Positions 46,685 to 58,100 of a DNA stretch of 64,000 nucleotides are shown here, piece by piece (position 1 is the first letter of the stretch; every line of letters begins with the position of its first letter). This stretch comes from Nematostella vectensis. Taxonomy: Eukaryota; Cnidaria; Anthozoa; Actiniaria; Edwardsiidae. Where the stretch lies: the NCBI RefSeq assembly GCF_932526225.1, contig NC_064047.1, forward strand, positions 9,716,494-9,780,493. Direction: 5' to 3'. The notes beneath the pieces were generated by a model, which had not been told where the DNA came from, ran no database searches, and was given only the letters and a program-made list of their open reading frames with translations. The position numbers and the translations under genes are program-made.

Positions 46685-46870
46685 ACCCCTGCAGGTCGTT
46701 TGGCAAATTAGTTTACAGCCGCCTTGCAAGTTTCTGAACCTCTTTTGCACATTTTACAGTAAAGCATGTAGCTTATTGCTATTTGCAAGAAGGTTGTAAA
46801 GTCAAATACCTATCAAAGCCTTGCTTACGCGCTCAATGCCCATCATCTGGGAAAGGACTAATTCTGGAAA
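46685..46870 (-). repeat. Inverted copy of 39055-39460, without MITE J
   Basis: Complement of CAAAAGAGGTTCAGAAACTT, GCAAGGCGGCTGTAAACTAA and GCAAGGCTTTGAT. Confidence 0.75.
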
Positions 46871-48324
46871 AAAACATCTCCTGATTGCTGGCAGTATTTG
46901 CTGCTGCTTGCATGCTGAAAACTTTTTCTGCAAGAACTATTCGTGGCCTTATTTCTGTAAATTTGCTACAGGCTTCTCCCTATAGGGAGTTTGTTTCTTG
47001 TTTGTTCGTTTGTTTCGCCTTTGGGTTGTAAGTCGCTCGTGAATGAAATCTAAGGAGACATATGACGAAGGCAAAGTCCAGAAGGGCAAGTGCCCCATTG
47101 ACATACGTTTATCCTATTCTGTTTTGTTTTAAGGTCGAAAACACGCAAGAATACTTTAAAATATCACTTTCAAATGAAATCAGGAATACAACCAGCAAAA
47201 CACAGGATACACCTATAGTATTCAAACTGATATTATAAAAGAAAAAGAGAGAAAACTTTCGAACCACTAATCAACCCTCCGCATGAAACAATTGCGAAGC
47301 CCATTAACTTAGAAGTGCTTTACGTGTCTCTGTACCCTCGAAGGTTAAGGGCTTGTCGAAATAAGCTCAAATGCTCACCCCCTCCCCCCTTACCAAATAC
47401 TTGGCAAATGTGACATTTAACTAAACTAGGCTTTGACAGACACATTTCCGATCCCACTCATGCAATACCGAAGGAAGTTCATACTTTTATAGATCTAACC
47501 CCATTCCTGAAAAGCACGTCTTTTAAAATCAGTCCTATGTACATAGAATACACGTAAAATAAAGAAGGCAGAAGTCTTTTTTTATTGTTTCGTAAAGTAG
47601 ACTGGTTGTAATAGATAGTTGCACTGTATAAATATAATGAATTTTATAACTTTTTTCAGCAATGATTCTTCAACTCCGCACTCATAGCCCAATAAATTTG
47701 TGGTGCAAAAGCATACCTGACAGCCCCAGATAACCTCAAGGCTTGAATAATTTTTTTTGGGTTGGGAGGGGGGAAAGGATCGGGTATTCCTCACGAATAA
47801 AGCATCTTGTGTCCATGGAGCCGCACGTAGTCATTCGTACTTGGACGGAAAAAATGGCGCTTCACAAAGATTTCTTTTTTTTATTACTCATAGGAAAAAG
47901 GTAAAGGGTCGTTCTGAATGCTTAAAAGCGGGAGATTTGGTCCCAGCGCGGAAGAGCGGGAGAAGAGGTCCAAAATCAATCTTGAGACTACCGTCTAATG
48001 TAAGGAATTTGGCAGATTTGAAAAAAAAAACTGGCATCATTATTCGACAGAAACTGGAAGTGCTATACCTATAAGCGAGTGTCCGCACGCTAGCACGATC
48101 ATTTTCCGATAACCAAAAATTTCTCTTACGATAGGGCTATATATTTTTTTGAAGCTCACATTATTCTTGAATTCGAGCGAAAAACCCGATTTTAAATTCG
48201 CTTTTTCGAGCATAATAAAAAGGTGGAATTTCTTGAAAATCGACGACAACAAATATTTTAGTACAATCTTTGGTATGGATATACTTTTAGGCGATTTCCG
48301 TCCACAACGACCGACCGGTATTAC
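46871..48324. other. No gene recognised; one small inverted repeat
   Basis: The 49-base repeat shared with 26053-26101 lies at about 48073-48122 in inverted orientation. The frames at 47757-48074 show no known domain. Confidence 0.45.
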
Positions 48325-49020
48325 CTTAGCAAACAGTTGGTCGTGTCGCGGGACAGATTAAAATACACATTACTTCAGTAGAAGTAAAAGTGACTTCAAT
48401 AAAAATAAATAAATAAAAACAAGCATTCGAGGATTTTTTTTTTTTCAGAAAATAAGTATGTTGAATAATACTTTATTTTGCTAGAACCTTAGAACCTACG
48501 AAGCTTCTAGGGACCTTTTGCAACCTGCATAGCAGCCCGGAGGATATGTTTGCTCTTGAAAGTATAATAAATTGTATAAACTGGGTGATCCCCGTTCCCA
48601 AAAAATCGGGTTTCTATTTCGTAACAACAAGTCACAAGGTTCACGGGCTCGCGCAATCATTGTCAAAAGTGCGCATTCTCCTATCAAGCAATGGGATAGG
48701 TGCTCTCTCTATCATATTTCAACCTCAATATTTTTACGGTAACTCTATATAATAGTTATAAAAACAACTTACATCAATTCTACATCTCTCTTTTTTGATC
48801 TGACAAAATTTTCTCATGTTATAAGCTATTTCTACTTTCGTTTCTATTCCCAGGTCTTGCATTGCAGGCATTGCTAAAGAGGAAGTCCACGTACTTAGTC
48901 ACGTACTTGATACAGGAACTACGCACCTTTGGAGATTATGGAAGTGTTTTCCATTGATCGGCTTCCTGTAAACGTGCTCAAAGCACCAGTTTTATGGGTT
49001 TCCTGTTTACTGGAGGGCCC

Positions 49021-49028
49021 TATAAATA
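49021..49028 (+). promoter_or_regulatory. TATA box of DNRLRE copy 2
   Basis: TATAAATA lies about 30 bases before a likely start zone (TTATTTGTGCAAGCATC). A non-coding exon probably follows, ending near 49113-49120 (CAGGTCGGTAAA) and splicing to the acceptor TCCTCAG before the ATG. Confidence 0.55.
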
Positions 49029-49455
49029 CGGGAGCTTCGTGGAGGGTTTTATTATTTGTGCAAGCATCAAGAAAAAAGCAGATTTTACACCAGCAATCAA
49101 GAACATTTCAGGTCGGTAAAAGTGATTCATTATCCTTTTTTATTTCTCTAGTTCAAATTTTGTTAGCTTGATATCTAACTCATTTTTTTGCGGTTATATT
49201 TCACTGTGAAGTGGGTCATCTGAATCCCGTTTTAACATAAATCCTGTTTAGTGAACACAAATCTCGGCCTGAAATCAAGTCGACTCCCCCCGGCTTATTC
49301 CATTTTAACCCTTCTGGATCCTGTTGTACGCTTCAGAAAATCCGGCTACAGTTTTTAAGGATTATATTTTCTTTGTTATGTTCTTTGGTTACGACATAAC
49401 TTTAGCTTTCTCGCGTTGATTTGTGAATTTGATCCCCTGTTGTCTTTTCCTCAGA

Positions 49456-50786
49456 ATGCACATCAGAATTCTAGCAGTCGCCCTACTGGCGTTACTTGCC
49501 CCTTCCGTCACGCATGCTATCAAATCATGGAACACAGGAAGAGGGAGACTTTACCGTCTCCATGTCACGCAAGATGTGGCCATAGAAAGTCCCTCAGGCA
49601 ACCACAATAACCTGCCTTACCTTCTCGTCGGCAAGCACCCGCAATACCCCAACAAGCGTTCTCTGTTGCAGTTTGAAAGCCCCCCGAGATCTGGTTGCCA
49701 AATCCAATGGGCAAAGATGTACATGTACTTTGTATACGCGCACAAGGCTAGCTGGCATTCACACCAGCTGACACCCTATCTCAACCGGGACATCATGATT
49801 CACCGAGTGCTGAAGCCATGGAACGAGCGTCAAGCGAATAGCGGATACAGGTATGACTCATCTGTACCTTTGAAATATCAACACGGTGCAGACTCATGTG
49901 AAACGCAATCCATCCACGTAATTAGAAAAGGGGGGGGGTGAGTTTATTTATACATTGCAAGCGTTATTTTGTGCATCTTCAGTGTTTTTTATGTTTTCGG
50001 TAAGAAAGAATAAAATCTAGCACTTTCGCATTATCAGTAGGAACTTTTTTGAGCAGTGAGACGACGGCAGGGTGAACGGCAACAGCAGAAAACAATTAAA
50101 CTCCAAAGAACTAGACATGAAATGCACTCTGAAATGGATTCTGTCTGATACAATTCAGGCGTTTCTTTCAAACTACAACGCGAAACCCGTAGAATACAGT
50201 AACTGTTAAGGAAAAAGAGCATTTTATCCCCCCTCCCCTCTGGAAATTCCTGGGCGTTTTAACCCCCCACCCCCCGGAATTTCCAATCTTCCTCAATGGG
50301 GGGGGGGGGGGGGGTATGGATATTTTCTGGAACTACACAATCTTCTCTAGCATTGAGCGCTTAGCAAGAACTTATTTTTTTTTTCAGCCGTTGCCGTCGT
50401 AGTTGCTTAAATTCCCTAATTACCTTAATCCTGCCGTCGTTCCTATTATTTGTCTTAACAATGACATTCATACTTTATATCAAAATTCTACTTTCCTTAT
50501 TAGATTATCGAGAATCCGCTGGAGTCAAATGTACCTTGGTTTAAACAACATTGATGCAGAGGCTAGGCCCCAGTCTCCATCGACCACAATGTTCTCTTTC
50601 CGACCAAGTGGTTTTGTAGAGTTCGACGTCACAAGAGCCGTGAGAGACTGGGCGCGAGGGTCGCCCAATTACGGCGTGGTTGTCAGAGTCCAAAATGAGA
50701 GTGTCGAGGGTAGAGGGTTGAGGTTTGCGAGTAATGCTGACCGAGATAGCAAGCGTCACGCCTACATTCATGTGAAGTGTGCTTAG
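49456..50786 (+). CDS. Secreted DNRLRE (CBM96-like) protein, copy 2, 225 aa
   Basis: Exons 49456-49850 and 50504-50786, with the same intron position and AG/A phase as copy 1. The signal peptide is MHIRILAVALLALLAPSVTHA. The mature part matches copy 1 closely across exon 1 (RLHVTQDVAIESPSGNHNNL, RSLLQFESPPRSGCQIQWAK). It is somewhat more diverged in exon 2 (WSQMYLGLNNIDAEARPQSP, GFVEFDVTRAVRDWARG). Synonymous-looking similarity extends into the introns and 1.1 kb upstream, so the genes are a tandem duplicate about 8.9 kb apart. Copy 2 keeps its TATA box and a poly(A) signal (50925-50930), so it is the better candidate for the active copy. Confidence 0.88.
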
Positions 50787-50924
50787 GATTAGGTAGCCCC
50801 GTCACGAAATGTTAATTGTTACGCAAGTTGTGTCACGCAATATAGCAATCCGATCACGTGACGCATTCGTTTATGTACTTGAATACCGCTTAATAAGAAT
50901 AATTTGTAGATAAAAGCCTTAAGA

Positions 50925-50930
50925 AATAAA
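50925..50930 (+). promoter_or_regulatory. Poly(A) signal of DNRLRE copy 2
   Basis: AATAAA about 140 bases after the stop codon; a second AATAAA overlaps 50935-50940. Confidence 0.6.
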
Positions 50931-50989
50931 AGCGAATAAACAGCATTAAAAACAGTTAATGCGTTTTATTTCTTTTTCCAAAAAAACAA

Positions 50990-52136
50990 CAAGTAATGAC
51001 TTTATTGAAGAGCGTCCAAAAGGTATCGAGGGGGAGGGAGAATGCTAATTGCAGAGGGGGGTGGGGGATGGGGGGAGGGTTGAATAGATAGAGGGGGCTC
51101 TAGAGATGGGGGGGTGCCCTTAAGGCATCAAGTGATGAGACTGTAAAGACTGCGGAAAATGCCTGTGGTAATTGAAAACGAGGGCTTTCAATTGGAAACG
51201 CACAAATCTACACACTAAAGCTTTTGTTTGCATCATTGCAACATTTTTCACAGAAACAGACACCAAATGGATCAGGGCAGACATGTCTTAATATGCATTT
51301 GTTAGTCTAAGAAAATGAACTGATGACAGCCGTGACTGAATTTGGCTATCTTCAATATTCACTTCTAAGTCTTCAAGAGAAACCTCTCCGTGAGTTATTT
51401 GTTCCTGCCTTCTCTTCGACAGTTCCCGCTGTTTGCTTCATGATAACTCGAATTAATGGTAACTCGAAACTTTGGTCACTCGAGCCTCCCACTAGCTCGA
51501 ACAAATTGCAAACAATTTCCATGGAATTTTATTCGCTTCATATGAAGAATCAACTGCGTTTTCCTTTGAATTATGGGCCAGTTTTGAGGAGGTATGCGAT
51601 ACATTTCCCTCAACGCTAAGAATTTTAAGGGTGGAGTGAATATACAAATACGTAATCCATACCACCTGACATGAATATATTATTACGTTTAAAACGTCTT
51701 ATTCTCCTAATTCTAATCAATCACAAAATAGACCATTGATCACTCTTTTGGTGCTCATTGACTTTTCGAAGAAAGAGAGGGTCTCTTCTACACCCGTAAA
51801 AGGGACAGAGAACACGCGTTTGTCGAGACAGAAGCTCTCAATTTGTGACAAAGCTTCGGGACCACCTGTGGAGTGGATTCCAAAAGGACTAAATGTAAAA
51901 TTGCTGGCGCTTTGAATTTCAATACTGGAGAAAATTTTGTTGCCCCGGAGGAATTTTGATAACATTTAGGCTTTCAGTGGAGACCTTAGAGGCTTTACAA
52001 TCGCTTGTTTTTCTTTGTGTGGCTGCCTCTGTTGGGAAAAAGTAATACAATCAAACAACAATTCCATCCAACAAAAATTGTTGTCCATCCAAGACAAATG
52101 ATCTATGATGTTAAGGAATTGTTAAGTCATAACTGG
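50990..52136. other. No gene recognised
   Basis: G-rich tract at about 51030-51115, otherwise AT-rich with unrecognised frames. The receptor gene's promoter should lie at the right end. Confidence 0.4.
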
Positions 52137-52157
52137 ATGCTTAAGCGCCCAGAGAAA

Positions 52158-55100
52158 ATGGGACTTGTTTGCTGGGGATTGTTGATGCTGGTGGTGTATT
52201 TCAACAGAGGTAACTTGACAGTCGTTTCTCCAGACATCATCAACTTATTTATTAGATTAATGTAATCACAAACTTGCTGGGGAATCGCTGGGGATCAGCT
52301 CGCCTTTGAAGTAGTTCGATATGAAGTTTCGGGGCATCTTTCTGCACTTGATCCTTCGGTCTTTTTTCATTTTCCATTGTTAAAAAATAACAGTTCATTT
52401 GCTAAGTTATTCGACAGACGTTAATATTGTAGTCGCTCTATTTGATTCTTATTTTATTACCGTATTGTTTCTTGGTAATTGCTGCTACAACTCATTACAC
52501 TTTAAATTACTCAATAACAAAATACTTAAGTAAATTACTTAATGACAAAAAAACCATACTATATTTTGGCCTTTGATACAACATAATTATCTGTTAGTCG
52601 ACTCTTTTATTTCTTTCTTCCAGCATTTGCCAATTTCCCCCACTCAAACAGCTTGATTTGTTTGCTTCCTAAGGTGTATTATAATACCTTTTGCACATAA
52701 ACTTGTCCTCGTTCGATTTGAACAGCTCTATAATCAATCATCCTCCGATTTAAATAATCACAAATTAAATTCTAACACGGTGCCTTTTTGTAGAAAGGTT
52801 AATACGATGTTTACTAGGATTCTAGCTCGCTAGGGGATGCTTTTGTTGATGTTGCTGACACTAAATCAAGTCTTAATTTTCCGACACGTTGCATAACCGT
52901 ACTAGAAAGCTCCACTCAGAACTGAAGCGCGCGCTGCCGCTGAGATTCAAAATGGCCGACGCAGAATCACTGCGGACTACTCACAGAAGCGTCTGCACAA
53001 TTTTCAATTTCCCCTTTTTAATTCAGTTATTCATGGTATTCTCCCTACAATATTGTATCTGACTAGGTTATTCTAAAATCTAGTAATTAAAAGTTTAGGG
53101 TTCTCCCCTACAATACTGTATCTGACTAGGTTATTCTAAAATCTAGTAATTAAAAGTTTAGGGTTTTATATCTAAATCCGAATTCAATCTTTTTGTTTTA
53201 TAAGAACCTTTTTTATAAGAATGTGACGCCTGAGATTTCACCAAATTCTAAGAACATACTAAGAACATGCCGAGGCTCATATAACTGCAAAGTACTATTT
53301 TTTTAGTGTTCTGTGTTCTATGCAAAATAATATTATTGTGTTCATAACAACAAAACCATAAGTATCGTGTATATATATTATTTTTTTTTCTTCTAACAAT
53401 TCATGTAGTCATATACACGGAAATTCAAGAATAGCCTCAAAATAGCTTTAACATGCTTCAAGAATAAGAACGGCCCAGTTTCAAATGAAAATTTAATGTT
53501 CTTATATTTGTATAAAAAAGATGAGTGCAGGCATTATTTTTCAAAGGAGATAGTACCGTACTAATTTTTGTACCTTTTTTTCCCAGAATGCTCTTCTGTC
53601 CGTGTAGACAATCATGAACAGCGATTGGTGGATCATTTGTTTAAAGGCTATGATCCAACAGTGAGACCGGTATACAAAAAATCAGACACCGTCCTCGTGA
53701 GACTGGGGATTACTTTACATCAACTAATCGATGTGGTACGTTAATTCTTCTTTCAAAGACACTAATATTTCCCATGTGTTTATAATCTAGGCTTGCAGTT
53801 TTCATCAGTATCAGTCCCGAGAATAGTTTATGAAAATAATTTAAATTTTCTATAAAAGTTCTGATATTTTTTTTCTTCTGTAGGAATTCAAAAATCAAGT
53901 GGTGAAGTCAAGCATATTTATTCGTCAGGTACTTAAACAGCTTCTGTCAGCCGCCATTTTGTTACACTAGTAAAGTATCGAGTGTGAAAGCATTCATTTC
54001 CATCGGCTGATTTACGGAAGCCAATGCGATATTTTCGATTGAATTTGGTAAAAAAAGTATTAAACTTTGTTTTTAAATTGTTATTTCGAGATTCTAACAC
54101 ATTATGTTCCTTCCAATATTAAATAAAAACGATAACAAAGATAAGGCTGACAGAGGCTCTTTATGCCCGTGCGGACAGCGCCGGTAAAGCTGTTTCAACA
54201 GAGCAGTGCCATGATTAAGCTTTAGCTGATGCTGGAGCTATTTGTATGGGTTCTACACGAGCTTGCCATCCTTTCTTCCCCTCTCTGAGCTTGGAATTCA
54301 TTTTTTTTCCGCTTCTTTCTCTTCATCCTCCTTTTTTTTCTTATTTTCTTCGTTTAAATTTCTGTACGTCCTAATAAGTCTCACTACGATTCAACTCTAT
54401 AATTCATTTTTTTCACTCTTAAATGGGCTGAGGAAAGTTACCTATATATATATATATTTTTTATGCATTTTATGCCGATTTTATTTCCATCAAGTCCCAA
54501 GCGTTCTTTTATCTGGATTTCTGATTGGGTTCTCTGTGGCTAGTAAGAGCTGTGACGTCACAGGAAACCATCTCCCTGAGCTCTGGGTTGGCTCTAACCA
54601 GCCCCTCGTGCCTCACGTCTAGCCACAGGAATGTGGCTTTTTTTCATTGTTTGAAAATAAGCTAATAATGTTTTTTTTTTCTATTATAGGCTTGGCTAAA
54701 TCCGTTCTTGAAGTGGAATGCCTCGGCATTCGGTGGAATAACGACGATAAATGTTGATCCTAAGAGAATATGGAAGCCTGATATCTACCTCTACAATAAG
54801 TTAGTGAATGGATTTTTAAAGACGCACTGGAAAGTATGGACAGTAAACAAACTTTTTGGTGATAGGAGGATGGGTACAATGAACACGTAAATAACCAGTG
54901 AATACTTTTGTGGCGAACCTTTCCTAAGCATAGTAATATTAAAAGATTGGAAGCATATTAGAAAAGATTGGCGTTGACATGACGGAAAAACATGACGTGA
55001 CGCTCCAAATAAGTCCATTTCTTATCGAATAAGGCGGATTTCTCTGAGTATATAGTAACTTATAGCTAACAAAAAATCAAGTGCGACTTTTTTTAAATTG

Positions 55101-58100
55101 ATGCGACTTTTTGTAAAGTGTCATTGAAATTTGAGCTTTTCCATATCAAACATATTCCCCACGGATAGTGGGGAATTGCCTTATATGGGCATTGATGCCT
55201 ATATTTAGAAGAGCTAAAGTTTTCCCGCTCCCTGATCTCCAGAAAACATGGTGAAAAAAGCTGATTCCTGTCAATTTGAGACTCGAGGCAAAAATGTGTC
55301 AAAAAAATCTTTATCGCTTGGTCAAATCTTTATCACACAAGCCTTGAAAAGCCCTTAGACCCAGGCCTCCAAGAGATTGGCCGAGCGAGTTTTAAGGTCA
55401 CCCAAATATTGATATGGCCCCTGAGCTGATACACAGCGCAATGATGATCAAGGAAAAGTTATCTTAAAAAGACAAAATCTGGTGAAGTGCACTTCGGCAC
55501 GTGTTTTAAAAATCAGTCCGTAATACAAGGAACCTATAGCCACTGAAGAAATTGTGTCTTCTTTCTATACCTGGAATTGCGCGTTTTCCAGGTTTTTCCG
55601 TCATGTCATTCGCGTTACATTATGAACAAAGGGAGCATTGCCTTCATATTGCGTGTACACCCCTTTTTAGGGCCATTTCTCCATTCGGGGGCCTTTATAC
55701 TTACGTTTTTCGAAATTATAGGTTTCTAGCACTTTTCTTGAAAGCTGAGCTTTGACTATACCCCCCTTGAATAAACAAATTTTTTTAGTACGTAACTTGT
55801 TGTAGGATACCACCATATCAAGAAAATTTAGCCAAAATTGTCGTTTTTCCCAGACACGGTTACTTCCATATAAGCAAACTAATAATTCATTATTTGGAAA
55901 ACCTGCACAATTCTTGTCGGCGACAAAATAACTTTTCGATAAGCCCATTTTCAGTAATTACTAAGGACTTTTGTTGATATAATAAAAGAGTTGGTTTTAT
56001 AATTCGTATGACATGTACATAAAGCTGGACTAAAGATAACCCTACAAGGAAACGCAGTACTTCGGAATACTCCTTCACGCAGTGAACTAATATGGTCGTT
56101 TCTTGATTTTCTCTCCTTCTCTAGCGTCGATGACCAAACAGGTGCTATGAATCAGTTTGATACTCACGTGACTCTGTCATTTACCGGACAAAGCATGTGG
56201 CTAGCGCCGAAAATACTCAAGTCTTCGTGCAAGTTTGACGTCACGCATTTCCCTTTTGACGAACAGGTTAGTCACGGGCGATAGGATGATTCATTTTCAG
56301 GGTCATGACAATGTGGCACTGGGGTCACGTGACCCCCGTCCCCAATATTTGAAAAAAAAATACAAGGAAACAACTGGAAGGGCCCCAATTGTTTCTTAAT
56401 GTTTATGTATCGTGCCATCCCCCCATATTTCTAGGCCAGCTTTAGCACTGCATTTATAGTTCAAGGGATAAACATAGTCCTCATGGATAGCGTCGCCCTA
56501 GTAAACTCATTATAAATAAGGTACTTCTTTCAGAAATGCGACCTCAAGTTCGGATCATGGACTTATGACGGCTTTCATCTCGACATTGCGTCTGAACACC
56601 CTGCTAAGTGCGAAGGGGACTACAAGAAGTTTATCAAAGGAGGCGAATGGGACCTTATCGGGTTACCCTGTCGGCGTAACGAGCTTGTGTACATCTGTTG
56701 CCCCGAGCCCTATCCTGATCTCACATACACCATCATCCTCAGACGGAAATCCATGTTTTATTTTGTGAACATGATTGCACCGTGTTTTCTTATAACAGGT
56801 AAGAAGGTCACTGCTAAAGGGAATGAAATAAACGTTTGTCGGCATTCAAAGAGACTCAGTCACGTATCCAGCGGGGGGGGGGGGGGGGGGGGGGTGCAAG
56901 GGGTTCGGACGCCACCCTGCTCATGTGACGAAGTGGGTTCGAGTCCGGTTGACACCTTTGTTGGTAAATAAGAAGATAGTTTATTCGGATAGAAAAAAGT
57001 TTCAAGATGGATCTAGTGACCTATTACCAGAGCTGAGGATGCCAATCGAGGCAAGTGATTTACTACTCTGGACCCCACCCTGGGTTTTTTCTCTAGACAC
57101 GCCCCTGCGTCCTACTCTGGACCCCACCCTGGGTTTTTTCTTTAGACACGCCCCTGCGTCCTACTCTGGACCCCACCCTGGGTTTTTTCTTTAGACACAC
57201 CCCTGCGTCCTACTCTGGACCCCACCCTGGTTTTTTTTCTCTAGACACACCCCTGCGTCCTACTCTGGACCCCACCCTGGGTTTTTTTCTTTAGACACGC
57301 CCCTGCCCTGAGAGGTATGGGTGATGCGTCGGGTCACAGCCGCCAACGACGTGAAAGTAAATTGTGGTAGTGGTGAAAAGAAGATAAGATGATAAGAATT
57401 ATGGTGATGATGATACTGTCGCTGATGTTGTTGGGATTTGTGGGGTTGATGCTGGCTGCAGCCGGAAGCCCTGGAAAATGATGCCACTGAAAAATTTGGG
57501 CAAAATGCGGTTCCACTCAAACAAAAATTAGAGAAATTGGACATGCTCCTTCTTGAAGCAAAGGACAAAATCTGTATAATCAAGTTCGCATTCAATAAGA
57601 CGCAAAAAAATTTAACAAAACAGGAAAAAGTAAAATGATATTTCAAAATGCCAAAAAAGCTGCCAAATGTTCCGGATATCCAAAACTTTGCAAAAAAAAA
57701 AAAAAAAGAAAATACCAAAAAATTGCCGAGAAACTTGTGGCTAGGCCAATCCATCACCCACCATCCATCCGTACTTACTCTCTTATCCGGTCCTATGTGT
57801 ACTTTCTCTAAGTCTAGTTTCCATTCTAGCGTTGACTCTGTTATCGTTCTATCTTCCGTCCGAGTCCGGCGAGCGTTTAACTCTGGTCATCACAAATCTG
57901 TTGGCACTGACAGTCTTCATGCTGCTGGTGGCGGAAATGATTCCACCGACTTCAGAGACTGTACCACTTGTGTTGATATACTTCTACGGTAGCTTCTTCG
58001 AGGTAAGGACCTTTATGTGACTTATACGTGTGCAAGGATAAGGTTATTTATACCATAATAGATTAAAAGAGTTTGACAAGGGTATTGAAATTTTGTCTCT

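Noticed and set aside
56930..56955. GGTTCGAGTCC resembling a tRNA B box
   Set aside because: No matching acceptor stem or A box at tRNA spacing; upstream sequence is a poly-G tract.
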